Assembly (NCBI RefSeq): GCF_031326225.1
Contig: NZ_CP133720.1
Coordinates: forward strand, 1,984,001-2,048,000
Reading direction: 5' to 3'
Length of the DNA stretch: 64,000 nucleotides
Source: Undibacterium cyanobacteriorum
GTDB lineage: Bacteria; Pseudomonadota; Gammaproteobacteria; Burkholderiales; Burkholderiaceae_D
Below the pieces are notes generated by a model that had not been told where the DNA came from, searched no databases, and saw only the letters and a program-made list of their open reading frames with translations. This document shows, one piece after another, positions 17,005-26,183 of the stretch; the stretch's first letter is position 1; each line of letters opens with the position of its first letter. The translations under genes and the position numbers were made by a program.

Positions 17005-18267
17005 CTAGTGTTTTTCTTCACCAATTAAAGCGACCGAGTCGAACTTTGCTTGGTTTGATGCATGTTTGCGCATCACCAAATAGGTTGTCGACGCCACAAA
17101 AACGCCGAATGCAATAATAATTGTGCTTGTGTGTAGTGCTTGCTTCACCATAAAGCTATAGATGGCTAAGGTCACTAAAATCGATAATTGTTCGTTGAAA
17201 TTTTGTACCGCGATTGAGTGACCAGCACTCATCAATACATGTCCACGGTGTTGCAAGAGTGCGTTCATCGGTACGACGAAAAATCCGGCGAGGCCCCCAA
17301 TGAAAATGAGTAAGGGATAAGCTAGCCAAACGCTCTTGACGAAGACCATTGACGTGACTACGAGACCCATCATGACGCCGAGCTTCATTACACTTAATGA
17401 GCGCTTGAGCGGAATGAATTTGGCAGCGAGTAAGGCCCCTAATGCGATACCAAGGGCGAATACACCTTGAAGCTCGGTCCCTTTCTCTAAGGGCATATGG
17501 AGATTAACGCGAGCCCATTCGAGTACTAGCAACTGCAACACCGCGCCTGCGCCCCAAAAGAGAGTTGTCACCGCTAACGAGATTTGGCCTAATTTGTCTT
17601 TCCAGAGTTTGACTGAGCAATGTGTGAAATCGCGCAATAGGCAGAATGGATTGCGCTCTTGCTTTGGATATACTGCACCGGTATCTGGGATGTGGCGATT
17701 AAAGAGCGCTGCGATTAAGTAGCAGCTTGTGATTACACAGAGTGCAGCTTCATTGGTGGTATCGATGCCGGTATCGACGACTGGAAAATCAAAGGAAAGA
17801 ATCCAAGTTGAAATATGTGGGTCGATGAGTTTGCCGCCGAGAAGAACCCCAAGAATAATCGAACCGATTGTTAATCCTTCGATCCAGCCATTCGCCGCAA
17901 CCAGTTTTTCTGCTGGTAGTAGCTCGGTCAAGATGCCATATTTTGCTGGCGAATATGCGGCGGCGCCGAAACCCACGATACCATATGCAATGACTGGATG
18001 AACGTCGAAAAACATCAGGCCGCAGCCGCCAACCTTTATGAGGTTAGTGATAAACATGACTCGCCCTTTAGGCATGGAGTCAGCAAAGGCACCTACAAAG
18101 GCTGCTAGCAAAACATAAGAAAGCGCGAAACTCCATTTCAGTAATGGTGTCATCCACGCGGGTTCATTCATCGTAGTCAGTAAAGCCATTGCTGCAATCA
18201 GCAATGCATTATCGGCGAGCGAAGAAAAGAACTGCGCCGCCATAATTGTGTAAAAACCGCGTTTCAT
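17005..18267 (-). CDS. lplT: Lysophospholipid transporter LplT (MFS)
   Basis: A 420-residue inner-membrane major facilitator with about 12 hydrophobic segments. LplT flips lysophospholipids inward for re-acylation. Features include MKRGFYTIMAAQFFSSLADNAL at the N-terminus, FVGAFADSMPKGRVMFITN between the second and third helices, and YSPAKYGILTELLPAEKLVAANGWIEG. The acyltransferase/synthetase aas, which accompanies it in E. coli, is not in the window. It is convergent with the DUF1853 gene (13 bp apart) and divergent from radA. Confidence 0.92.
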   Translation of the reverse strand: MKRGFYTIMAAQFFSSLADNALLIAAMALLTTMNEPAWMTPLLKWSFALSYVLLAAFVGAFADSMPKGRVMFITNLIKVGGCGLMFFDVHPVIAYGIVGFGAAAYSPAKYGILTELLPAEKLVAANGWIEGLTIGSIILGVLLGGKLIDPHISTWILSFDFPVVDTGIDTTNEAALCVITSCYLIAALFNRHIPDTGAVYPKQERNPFCLLRDFTHCSVKLWKDKLGQISLAVTTLFWGAGAVLQLLVLEWARVNLHMPLEKGTELQGVFALGIALGALLAAKFIPLKRSLSVMKLGVMMGLVVTSMVFVKSVWLAYPLLIFIGGLAGFFVVPMNALLQHRGHVLMSAGHSIAVQNFNEQLSILVTLAIYSFMVKQALHTSTIIIAFGVFVASTTYLVMRKHASNQAKFDSVALIGEEKH

Positions 18268-18422
18268 TCGTTCTTATGACCTGTGCTTATAGATGCAGGT
18301 GTGCTTTATACCATGAAACTTTGGAGTAACACTTGAAATAAGACAATCTGTTTGATTGATACTGTGTAAAATATCAGTGGTTTTGAACTGAAATTCGATG
18401 CGTCGAAAAAGACATTTTTAAA

Positions 18423-19808
18423 ATGGCTAAACAAAAAACAAACTATACCTGCACTGAATGCGGCGGGGTTCAGAGTAAGTGGGCAGGTCAATGCCCTTCC
18501 TGCCAACAATGGAACACACTGGTAGAAACCTTGGTGGAGGAAGCTGGAAACCGATTCTCGCAAAAATTTCAGGGATTGGCCCAAAGTGCTCCGGTTCTTA
18601 ATTTGGGAGCAATTGAAGCTGATGATGTGCCACGGTTCGGTACAGGTGTTGATGAGTTTGATCGAGTTCTTGGCGGTGGTTTGGTGCCGGGCGGGGTGGT
18701 TCTCATTGGCGGTGATCCTGGGATTGGTAAATCCACCTTGTTGCTACAAGCATTATCGAATTTAGCCCGCGTCAAAAAAGTTTTGTATGTGAGTGGCGAA
18801 GAGTCTGGGGCGCAAATCGCCTTGCGCGCGAAACGTTTGATGGTGGAGACTGACCAAGTTTCGTTGCAAGCAGAAATCCAATTGGAGAAGATTCTCAACA
18901 CTTTAAGTGAGCATCAGCCTCAGGTGGTGGTGATTGATTCCATTCAAACCTTGTATTCGGATGCCTTGAGTTCGGCACCCGGATCAGTAGCTCAAGTCCG
19001 TGAATGTGCAGCGCAACTCACTAGGGTTGCGAAAGCGAGTAATGTGACGATGATTCTGGTAGGGCATGTGACAAAAGAGGGCGCACTCGCCGGACCTCGC
19101 GTTCTCGAACACATTGTCGATACCGTTTTGTACTTTGAAGGTGATACGCACTCAAGTTACCGCTTGGTGCGGGCGATTAAGAATCGCTTTGGTGCGGTGA
19201 ATGAGCTCGGTGTTTTTGCGATGACGGAACGTGGTTTGAAAGGAGTTTCGAATCCTTCCGCGCTCTTTTTGTCACAACATGATGCGCAAGTTGCAGGTTC
19301 TTGCGTCATGGTGACGCAAGAGGGAACTCGCCCTTTACTGGTCGAGATTCAAGCGCTCGTGGATACCTCTCATGCGCCTAATGCAAAACGTTTGTCGGTG
19401 GGGTTGGAACAAAATCGCTTAGCTATGTTACTCGCAGTCTTACATCGGCATGCCGGTGTCGCAGCGTTCGATCAAGATGTCTTTATCAATGCGGTTGGCG
19501 GCGTCAAAATTACAGAGCCCGCAGCCGATTTGGCGGTACTGTTGGCCATTAATTCTTCGATGCGAAATAAACCTTTACCACGTGGATTTGTGGTCTTCGG
19601 TGAGGTCGGTTTGGCGGGAGAAATTCGACCAGCACCCCGAGGGCAAGAACGTTTGCGAGAAGCGGCAAAGCTCGGATTTTCTGTGGCGATGATTCCTAAA
19701 TCTAATGCACCGAAACAAAAGATCGAAGGCTTACAAATTATCGCGGTAGATCGCATCGATGAAGCTTTGAGTAAGATTCGCGACATTGATGGTTTGATTG
19801 ATGCTTGA
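18423..19808 (+). CDS. radA: DNA repair protein RadA
   Basis: A 461-residue RecA-like ATPase that drives branch migration in recombinational repair. A four-cysteine zinc finger uses C10, C13, C24 and C27. Walker A GGDPGIGKST is at 96-105, and the RadA-specific KNRFG motif is near residue 256. The C-terminal about 170 residues are Lon-protease-like, ending at DALSKIRDIDGLIDA. The length is typical and all motifs are intact. The stop codon lies inside an 11-bp direct repeat. Confidence 0.96.
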   Translation: MAKQKTNYTCTECGGVQSKWAGQCPSCQQWNTLVETLVEEAGNRFSQKFQGLAQSAPVLNLGAIEADDVPRFGTGVDEFDRVLGGGLVPGGVVLIGGDPGIGKSTLLLQALSNLARVKKVLYVSGEESGAQIALRAKRLMVETDQVSLQAEIQLEKILNTLSEHQPQVVVIDSIQTLYSDALSSAPGSVAQVRECAAQLTRVAKASNVTMILVGHVTKEGALAGPRVLEHIVDTVLYFEGDTHSSYRLVRAIKNRFGAVNELGVFAMTERGLKGVSNPSALFLSQHDAQVAGSCVMVTQEGTRPLLVEIQALVDTSHAPNAKRLSVGLEQNRLAMLLAVLHRHAGVAAFDQDVFINAVGGVKITEPAADLAVLLAINSSMRNKPLPRGFVVFGEVGLAGEIRPAPRGQERLREAAKLGFSVAMIPKSNAPKQKIEGLQIIAVDRIDEALSKIRDIDGLIDA

Positions 19809-19823
19809 TTGATGCTTGATTGT
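19796..19823 (+). repeat. 11-bp tandem repeat across the radA stop codon
   Basis: Two exact copies of GATTGATGCTT (19796-19806 and 19807-19817) followed by a partial third (GATTG). The TGA stop of radA (19806-19808) straddles the first junction. The extra copy is therefore non-coding and looks like a slippage duplication of the last codons. Confidence 0.85.
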
Positions 19824-19933
19824 TGATGGGGCGCGTGATGTTATGTTGTTTAAGTGTGCACCTTGAGCGTCATTGCAACTTGTGCGGAGATGTATTTTTA
19901 GGTTCGCATCTCCGCATTTGATCCACCAGTCCG

Positions 19934-21556
19934 TTATTTCTTGGCGAGTTTATTTCGAATTTTTGGTGTCATCACTGTCGCTAATGCTTTCGGCAGCGTG
20001 TCAGGGTAATCTCGACTGTAGTGTAGTCCACGACTCTCTCTACGTGAGAGTGCGCTTTCAACAATTAGCGAAGCTACTTCGACCAAATTACGTAACTCAA
20101 GCAAATTGTTTGAAATTCGGAAGTTGGCGTAGTATTCGTCGATTTCTTCCTTCAGTAATTGAATGCGATGTTTTGCGCGTTCAAGTCGTTTCGTAGTTCG
20201 CACGATACCAACGTAATTCCACATGAAGCGACGTAGTTCATCCCAGTTGTTGGCGATCACGACTTCTTCGTCTGCATCGGCGACGCGGCTTTCATCCCAT
20301 GCTGGTAACTCTGGACGGTTGCTTGGGATTTGTGCTGCAATATGCTGTGCGGCGGCTTTGCCAACTACAAGACATTCGAGCAAAGAATTGCTGGCCAATC
20401 GATTCGCGCCATGCAGACCTGTGTAGGCGGTTTCGCCGACCGCATACAGCCCAGGAATATCTGTCCTTCCGAGCGTGTCTGTCACCACACCGCCGCAAGT
20501 AAAATGTACCGCAGGAACCACGGGGATGGCTTGCTTTGTAATGTCGATACCCAGCTCAAGACAACGTGCGTGAATGGTTGGGAAATGTTCTTTTAGGAAC
20601 TCGGGTGATTGATGGCTTATGTCTAGTTCGACATAATCGAGGCCGCGCTTTTTCATTTCAAAGTCGATCGCACGTGCGACCACATCGCGTGGTGCAAGTT
20701 CGGCGCGATCATCATGATTTAGCATGAAACGTGTACCAGCAGCGGCACCGGCTTCTGGAGGTAATTTCAAGATGCCGCCTTCGCCACGCACTGCTTCGGT
20801 GATCAGAAAAGACTTTGCGTAGGGGTGGTACAAACAGGTTGGGTGGAATTGCATGAACTCCATATTGGCAACGCGGCAGCCCGCTCTCCATGCCATTGCA
20901 ATTCCATCACCGGTTGCTGTATCGGGGTTGGTCGTGTAGAGGTAAACTTTGCCTGCGCCACCGGTTGCAAGGACAGTATGCTGTGCGCTCACCGTGTGTA
21001 CGGCACCAGTCTTAACATCTTGCACGTAGAGGCCAAGGCAGGTTGGCGTTGCAGAGGTGTCGCCAACTTTAGCGGATGTTATGACATCGATTGCGTAGTG
21101 ATGTTCGAAAAGGCTGATGTTGGGATTTTTCCGTACGAGTTGTTCGAGCGTTACTTGTACTGCATGCCCAGTCGCATCTGCCGCGTGAATAATTCGACGC
21201 TGGCTGTGTCCACCTTCGCGTGTTAAGTGAAAACCGAGTTCCGCCTCGTGGTCTTTGGTGAAGGGAACGCCTTGTTCGATCAACCAATCAATTGCTTGTC
21301 TACCTTGCTCAATAATTGCCCGGGTGGCGACTTCGTCGCATAGCCCGGCTCCAGCAATAATCGTGTCCGAAATATGTTGTTCGTGACTGTCGTGGGAATC
21401 AAGCACCGCTGCGATCCCACCCTGAGCCCAATTGCTGGCACCGTCAAGTAGGGTTCGTTTCGAAATTACGGCAACCTTATGAGTTTTCGCTAAATGCAAA
21501 GCAACAGAGAGTCCGGCAAGTCCGCTGCCGACGATCGCAACATCAAACTTCATCAT
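19934..21556 (-). CDS. nadB: L-aspartate oxidase
   Basis: A 540-residue FAD enzyme that oxidises L-aspartate to iminoaspartate, the first step of de novo NAD synthesis. The FAD motif GSGLAGLS is at residues 11-18. RTLLDGASNWAQGGIAAV, the HxxGG-type GGHSQRRIIHAADATG and a later GLYAVGETAYTGLHGANRLASNSLLE are those of NadB rather than succinate dehydrogenase. Its usual partners nadA and nadC are not in the window. Its 3' end faces radA; its 5' side faces hupB across 358 bp. Confidence 0.95.
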   Translation of the reverse strand: MMKFDVAIVGSGLAGLSVALHLAKTHKVAVISKRTLLDGASNWAQGGIAAVLDSHDSHEQHISDTIIAGAGLCDEVATRAIIEQGRQAIDWLIEQGVPFTKDHEAELGFHLTREGGHSQRRIIHAADATGHAVQVTLEQLVRKNPNISLFEHHYAIDVITSAKVGDTSATPTCLGLYVQDVKTGAVHTVSAQHTVLATGGAGKVYLYTTNPDTATGDGIAMAWRAGCRVANMEFMQFHPTCLYHPYAKSFLITEAVRGEGGILKLPPEAGAAAGTRFMLNHDDRAELAPRDVVARAIDFEMKKRGLDYVELDISHQSPEFLKEHFPTIHARCLELGIDITKQAIPVVPAVHFTCGGVVTDTLGRTDIPGLYAVGETAYTGLHGANRLASNSLLECLVVGKAAAQHIAAQIPSNRPELPAWDESRVADADEEVVIANNWDELRRFMWNYVGIVRTTKRLERAKHRIQLLKEEIDEYYANFRISNNLLELRNLVEVASLIVESALSRRESRGLHYSRDYPDTLPKALATVMTPKIRNKLAKK

Positions 21557-21914
21557 TCGATCTTTAAGTAAGTAAGTGAAATTGGCAAGCTGATGAGCTC
21601 ACCGATAAAGGGCTCAACTATATGCGATTTTTATCCAAACATGTACTCGAACACCGCGAAACTCCCACTAAATTCGGTATTTGATCATGCCTGTAAGTCG
21701 CATTCTTGCTTGGTATTGCCGGATTTCTGCAACGCTCTTAACGCTCCTGGTTGGTTTTTTCTAGTTTGATTTCAAAAAAGCATCCAAACTGCTTGACACA
21801 ATTGCGAGCGCCTTGATCTAATACCGGATGCAATTTTTCAGCCACCTTTCGAGAGTGAGGATGGTTAAACTGCCGAAACATCTTTGTTGTGTATTTTTTT
21901 GTGAGGGGACGTAA
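21557..21914. other. Intergenic region between divergent nadB and hupB
   Basis: A 358-bp stretch without a credible gene. It holds the hupB promoter (separate entry) and must hold the nadB promoter, for which I saw no clear boxes. The short minus-strand frames overlapping it match no known family. Confidence 0.6.
21793..21822 (+). promoter_or_regulatory. Putative sigma-70 promoter of hupB
   Basis: A perfect -35 box TTGACA (21793-21798) and a -10-like TCTAAT (21817-21822) with an 18-bp spacer. This leaves an untranslated leader of about 85 nt before hupB. Confidence 0.6.
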
Positions 21915-22187
21915 GTGAATAAAACCGAATTGATCGACCATATCGCTAAGAGTGCTGATTTGTCGAAAGCTGCATCTGCTCGTGCTTTGGATGCAGTTAT
22001 TGCTGCAGTCAAAACAACTCTGAAAAAGAACGGTACAGTGACCCTCGTTGGTTTTGGTACTTTTTCTGTCGGTAAACGTGCAGCTCGTACAGGTCGCAAT
22101 CCACGTACTGGCGAAGCGATCAAAATCAAGTCTGCCAAGGTTCCTAAATTTAAACCTGGCAAAGCTTTGAAAGATGCGGTAAACTAA
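21915..22187 (+). CDS. hupB: DNA-binding protein HU-beta
   Basis: A 90-residue histone-like protein that bends and compacts DNA as a dimer. The HU signature GFGTFSVGKRAARTGRNPRTG (the beta-arm with the intercalating proline region) is complete. The start is GTG 21915, with AGGGG six bases upstream. In many Burkholderiales hupB follows lon; here nadB lies upstream on the opposite strand and lon is not in the window. tRNA-Val and tRNA-Asp follow and may be read from the same promoter. Confidence 0.96.
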   Translation: MNKTELIDHIAKSADLSKAASARALDAVIAAVKTTLKKNGTVTLVGFGTFSVGKRAARTGRNPRTGEAIKIKSAKVPKFKPGKALKDAVN

Positions 22188-22238
22188 TACTTTTCACGGT
22201 TTGCATAAAAGCTAGCCGTGTTTAGTTAATTTATGATG

Positions 22239-22314
22239 GGGCGCTTAGCTCAGTTGGTAGAGCGGAGCCCTTACAAGGCTTAGGTCGGGAGTTCGAGCCT
22301 CTCAGCGCCCACCA
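22239..22314 (+). tRNA. tRNA-Val (TAC)
   Basis: A 76-nt tRNA with CCA. Acceptor GGGCGCT (22239-22245) pairs with AGCGCCC (22304-22310). Anticodon loop CTTACAA carries TAC. T loop GTTCGAGCC. Confidence 0.96.
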
Positions 22315-22334
22315 ATAAATTAACAGCAGTATTC

Positions 22335-22411
22335 GGAGCGGTAGTTCAGTTGGTTAGAATACCGGCCTGTCACGCCGGGGGTCGCGGGTTCGAGCCCCGT
22401 CCGCTCCGCCA
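22335..22411 (+). tRNA. tRNA-Asp (GTC)
   Basis: A 77-nt tRNA with CCA. Acceptor GGAGCGG (22335-22341) pairs with CCGCTCC (22401-22407). Anticodon loop CTGTCAC carries GTC. It lies 20 bp after tRNA-Val, probably in one transcript. Confidence 0.96.
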
Positions 22412-22417
22412 ACATCT

Positions 22418-22446
22418 AAAAGGCGAACATATGTTCGCCTTTTTTC
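22418..22446 (+). terminator. Rho-independent terminator after tRNA-Asp
   Basis: A perfect 24-bp palindrome (AAAGGCGAACAT at 22419-22430 and its complement at 22431-22442), which forms a hairpin with a small loop, followed by a T run. Confidence 0.9.
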
Positions 22447-22484
22447 TTATTACGAAGTGAAATTTGTGAATTGGTCGGTGCAAT

Positions 22485-24410
22485 ATGTTTGACTTTATCC
22501 GTACACATCAGCGTTTAATGCAATTCGTCTTGCTGCTGATTATTTTCCCATCATTCGTGGTCGGCGGTGTGGTTGGCTTCAACAGTTTCTCGGGCAGTCG
22601 TGCAGAGATCGCCAAGGTTGGTTCTGAAGGTGTTCCGGTTGAAGAGTTCAATCAAGCATTGCGTTCACAGATTGATCGAATGAAGCAGGCTTACGGCCCA
22701 GATTTCGACGCTCAATTACTCAATACGCCGGAGATGCGTAAAGAAATTCTAGATGGCTTGATTTCGCGCCGTGTGGTTGCGCTTGAAGCAAAGCAATCGA
22801 AGCTTGCTGTGACCGATGAAGCTTTGCAGAAAAATATTTTGGAAATTCCTGGTTTGCGTAAGCCGGACAATAGCTTCGATAAAGATCGTTATAAGAGTTT
22901 GTTGGCTGCGCAGGGTATGACCCCCGCAAGTTACGAAGTGAGTTTGCGTCAAGATCTGACAAATCAACAATTGATCGATGCGATTCAAGGTACTGCGATC
23001 ATGCCAAAGGCGATTGCTGCGCGTATTGCCGCAATCTCTGAGCAAGAGCGTGAAGTTCAATCTTTGGGCTTCAAAGCCAAAGATTACCTTAACGAGGTGA
23101 AGGTGACCGATGAAATGATGCGCGCGTTTTATGATAAAAATGGTAGTCAATTCGAAGTGCCAGAATCCGTTTCTGTGGAATATGTCGTACTCAGTGCGGA
23201 AAGCCTCGCGGAAAAAACGACAGTCTCTGACACCGAGGTGGCGGCGTATTACGAACAAAACAAAAACCGTTACTCGACCGAAGAATTGCGCCAAGCTAGT
23301 CATATTTTGTTGAGTGTGGCTAAGGATGCTAGCGAAGCGGATAAGAAGGCTGTACAAACAAAAGCGGAAGGATTGTTAGCTCAATTGCGTAAGGATCCAA
23401 GTTTGTTCCCTAAATTGGCGAAAGAAAATTCACAAGACCCTGGTTCGGCTCAGAACGGTGGCGATTTGGGGTTCTTTAAGCGCGGTGCAATGACTAAAGC
23501 CTTTGATGAGACAGTATTTAAGTTGAAGCAGGGCGAAATGAGTGGTTTAGTGACGACCGAGTATGGTATTCATATTGTGCAGTTGAATGCTATCAAAGCG
23601 GCGGCAGTCAAACCTCTCGATGAAGTTCGTGGTGAGTTGGTTGCTGAAATTAAGAAGCAAAAAGCTTCAAAGGCATTTGCTGAGGCAGCTGATACATTTA
23701 CTAATTTGGTCGAGCAGTCGGATAGCCTGCAAGCTGTCGCGGAAAAAATGAATCTGAAGTTGGAAAAAGCGTCCAATCTTGGTCGTCAAGCCAATCCGAT
23801 TTTGCCACCGACGGTTGCATCGAATAACCCTAAATTCTTGAAAGCGGTATTTGCGGATGAAGCGATCAAGAAGAAGCACAATATCGATCCAACTGAGCTG
23901 GCGCCAAATACATTATTTTCGGCGCGAGTTTTGGAACATAAACCAAAAAGTAAGCGTGCTTTCGATGAAGTGAAGGCTAGTATTCAAACTCAATTGGTAC
24001 AGGTCGAAGCTCAGTCTTTGGCGAAGAAAGCTGGATTGGCAAAGATAGCAGCTTTGAAGTCATCCGATTCGACGAACGGTTTCAATGACTTGAAATTAGT
24101 CTCGCGGACAAAACAGTCTGAAATTGCGCCAGAAGCTTTGCAGGCAGTGTTGAAAGCAGATGTGCAAAAACTCCCAGCATTCGTGGGAGTGGAAGTGCCA
24201 GGCGTTGGTTACGAAGTATTCCGTATTGCTAAAGTATTGCCGGGAACGCCTGATCCAACACGTCGTGCAAACGAGGGGCGTCAGTTAGAAAATGCGATCG
24301 CTCAGCAAGAGGTTTTCTCTTATATTGAAGCGCTCAAGCAGCGTGCCAAAGTGACTGTGAATCAATCTGCTTTGAATAGTAAAAACGTTGGTGACGCATC
24401 AAGTCAATAA
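22485..24410 (+). CDS. ppiD: Periplasmic folding chaperone PpiD (SurA-like, peptidyl-prolyl isomerase)
   Basis: A 641-residue inner-membrane-anchored periplasmic chaperone. One membrane helix at about residues 12-32 follows the short cytosolic MFDFIRTHQRLM. A SurA-like N-terminal region (about 40-180) follows. The parvulin (PpiC-type) domain near 265-365 contains QASHILLSV, KLAKENSQDPGSAQNGGDLGFF and YGIHIVQL. A C-terminal SurA-like part closes the protein. PpiD helps outer-membrane and secreted proteins leave the Sec translocon. The hupB-tRNA-tRNA-ppiD order is conserved in relatives. Confidence 0.94.
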   Translation: MFDFIRTHQRLMQFVLLLIIFPSFVVGGVVGFNSFSGSRAEIAKVGSEGVPVEEFNQALRSQIDRMKQAYGPDFDAQLLNTPEMRKEILDGLISRRVVALEAKQSKLAVTDEALQKNILEIPGLRKPDNSFDKDRYKSLLAAQGMTPASYEVSLRQDLTNQQLIDAIQGTAIMPKAIAARIAAISEQEREVQSLGFKAKDYLNEVKVTDEMMRAFYDKNGSQFEVPESVSVEYVVLSAESLAEKTTVSDTEVAAYYEQNKNRYSTEELRQASHILLSVAKDASEADKKAVQTKAEGLLAQLRKDPSLFPKLAKENSQDPGSAQNGGDLGFFKRGAMTKAFDETVFKLKQGEMSGLVTTEYGIHIVQLNAIKAAAVKPLDEVRGELVAEIKKQKASKAFAEAADTFTNLVEQSDSLQAVAEKMNLKLEKASNLGRQANPILPPTVASNNPKFLKAVFADEAIKKKHNIDPTELAPNTLFSARVLEHKPKSKRAFDEVKASIQTQLVQVEAQSLAKKAGLAKIAALKSSDSTNGFNDLKLVSRTKQSEIAPEALQAVLKADVQKLPAFVGVEVPGVGYEVFRIAKVLPGTPDPTRRANEGRQLENAIAQQEVFSYIEALKQRAKVTVNQSALNSKNVGDASSQ

Positions 24411-24453
24411 AAGCAAAAGGCGTTGACATTGTGAGCGTCGTGATCTGTTCCGT

Positions 24454-24483
24454 AAAAAGCAGCCTTCGGGCTGCTTTTTTTTG
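24454..24483 (+). terminator. Rho-independent terminator after ppiD
   Basis: A perfect 11-bp stem AAAAAGCAGCC (24454-24464) with its complement at 24469-24479 around a TTCG tetraloop, followed by Ts. Confidence 0.93.
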
Positions 24484-24644
24484 CGCCAAAGTTTTTTGCT
24501 TTTTTTTGAGGCGATTCTCTCAGTGGAAGTGGTATCGGATAGTCTGCTGGTAGTCGCAAAAGAGTTGTTTTTCGGTGCAAGAATGTGTTCCTTGTATGTT
24601 TTCGATCTAAACTCGAAAAAGTTGCTTTGCAATAAATGTAGTTT

Positions 24645-24658
24645 TTGATGTGAATCAA
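24645..24658 (+). promoter_or_regulatory. FNR/Anr box upstream of ccoN
   Basis: TTGATGTGAATCAA is a perfect match to the FNR/Anr consensus TTGAT-N4-ATCAA. A -10-like TATCCT lies at 24681-24686, and a start near 24693 would put the box centre (24651.5) about 41.5 bp upstream. This is the class II activator position. It predicts induction of the cbb3 cluster at low oxygen. Confidence 0.85.
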
Positions 24659-24717
24659 TGTGGCTTGTAAGCGCGATTGATATCCTGCACCTGTAACTTT
24701 TTTAACCGAGTGAGATC

Positions 24718-26157
24718 ATGACAAAAACCATTGAAAACACCTACAACTATCGAGTTGTGCGCCAATTTTCTGTCATGGCCGTCGTTTGGGGCGTCGTTGG
24801 CATGCTGGTAGGCGTGTTAATTGCGGCTCAATTGGCTTGGCCAGAACTGATTAGTGGCATCCCCTGGCTCAGTTATGGACGTCTGCGTCCATTGCATACG
24901 AACGCGGTGATTTTCGCGTTTGGCGGCTGCTCTTTGTTTGCAACTTCTTTTTACGTTGTACAGCGAACGACAAATGCACGTTTATTCGGTGGTCCTTTGA
25001 TCGACTTCGTTTTCTGGGGTTGGCAATTAGTGATCGTTGCTGCTGCAGTAACTTTGCCATTGGGTTTTACACAAGGTAAAGAATACGCAGAACTCGAATG
25101 GCCAATCGACATCTTGATCGCTTTGGTATGGGTTGCTTACGCGGTGGTGTTCTTCGGTACCATTATGAAGCGCAAAGTAGAACACATCTACGTGGCGAAC
25201 TGGTTCTTCGGTGCTTTTATCGTGGCGGTTGCAGTTTTGCACATCGTGAATAGTGCAGCGATGCCAGTCAACTTCATGAAATCCTACTCAGCCTATTCTG
25301 GCGTGCAGGATGCGATGGTGCAGTGGTGGTACGGTCACAATGCGGTGGGTTTCTTCTTGACAGCTGGTTTCTTGGGCATGATGTACTACTTCGTGCCAAA
25401 ACAAATTGGTCGCCCAGTGTATTCCTATCGTTTGTCCATCGTCCACTTTTGGGCCTTGATTTTCACGTATATGTGGGCAGGTCCTCATCACTTGCATTAC
25501 ACAGCATTGCCTGATTGGGCGCAGTCACTGGGTATGTTGTTCTCCTTGATTTTGTTGGCTCCATCTTGGGGTGGTATGGTCAATGGCATCATGACCTTGT
25601 CCGGCGCATGGAGCAAATTACGTTCCGATCCTATCTTGCGCTTCTTGATCGTTTCTTTGTCCTTCTACGGTATGTCTACTTTCGAAGGTCCAATGATGGC
25701 GATCAAAACGGTCAACGCTTTGTCGCACTACACTGATTGGACGGTCGGTCACGTTCACTCGGGTGCCTTGGGTTGGGTTGGTTTCATTTCTATCGGTAGT
25801 TTGTATTACCTCGTGCCACGTTTGTTTGGTCAAACAGAGATGTACAGCAAGCGCCTGATCGAGATGCATTTCTGGATTGCAACCATCGGTATCGTTTTGT
25901 ATATCGCTGCAATGTGGATCGCTGGTGTGATGCAAGGTTTGATGTGGCGCGCGGTCAATGAAGACGGTACTTTGACGTACACCTTCGTTGAATCTGTTAA
26001 AGCGACCTATCCGTACTATGTGATCCGTTTGACTGGTGGTCTCTTGTATTTAAGTGGCATGTTGTTGATGGTGTATAACGTTGCGAAAACTATCGCGATG
26101 GCTAAGCCTGCGAACGATGCGATTCCTGCAGTTCCTGCACAAGCAGCGCACGCTTGA
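24718..26157 (+). CDS. ccoN: Cytochrome c oxidase cbb3-type, subunit I
   Basis: The catalytic subunit of the high-affinity cbb3 oxidase, binding haem b, haem b3 and CuB. It is 479 residues with about 12 membrane helices. HNAVGFFLTAGFLGMMYYFVPK, GPHHLHYTALPDWAQSLGM and the later VGHVHSGALGWVGFISIGSLYYLVPRLFG contain the conserved metal-binding histidines. It opens the cluster ccoN-O-Q-P-G-fixH, just downstream of a perfect FNR box. The copper ATPase ccoI and ccoS, often found upstream in related bacteria, are missing here. Confidence 0.97.
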   Translation: MTKTIENTYNYRVVRQFSVMAVVWGVVGMLVGVLIAAQLAWPELISGIPWLSYGRLRPLHTNAVIFAFGGCSLFATSFYVVQRTTNARLFGGPLIDFVFWGWQLVIVAAAVTLPLGFTQGKEYAELEWPIDILIALVWVAYAVVFFGTIMKRKVEHIYVANWFFGAFIVAVAVLHIVNSAAMPVNFMKSYSAYSGVQDAMVQWWYGHNAVGFFLTAGFLGMMYYFVPKQIGRPVYSYRLSIVHFWALIFTYMWAGPHHLHYTALPDWAQSLGMLFSLILLAPSWGGMVNGIMTLSGAWSKLRSDPILRFLIVSLSFYGMSTFEGPMMAIKTVNALSHYTDWTVGHVHSGALGWVGFISIGSLYYLVPRLFGQTEMYSKRLIEMHFWIATIGIVLYIAAMWIAGVMQGLMWRAVNEDGTLTYTFVESVKATYPYYVIRLTGGLLYLSGMLLMVYNVAKTIAMAKPANDAIPAVPAQAAHA

Positions 26158-26183
26158 TTGAACACGCCATTAGGAGAATAAGA

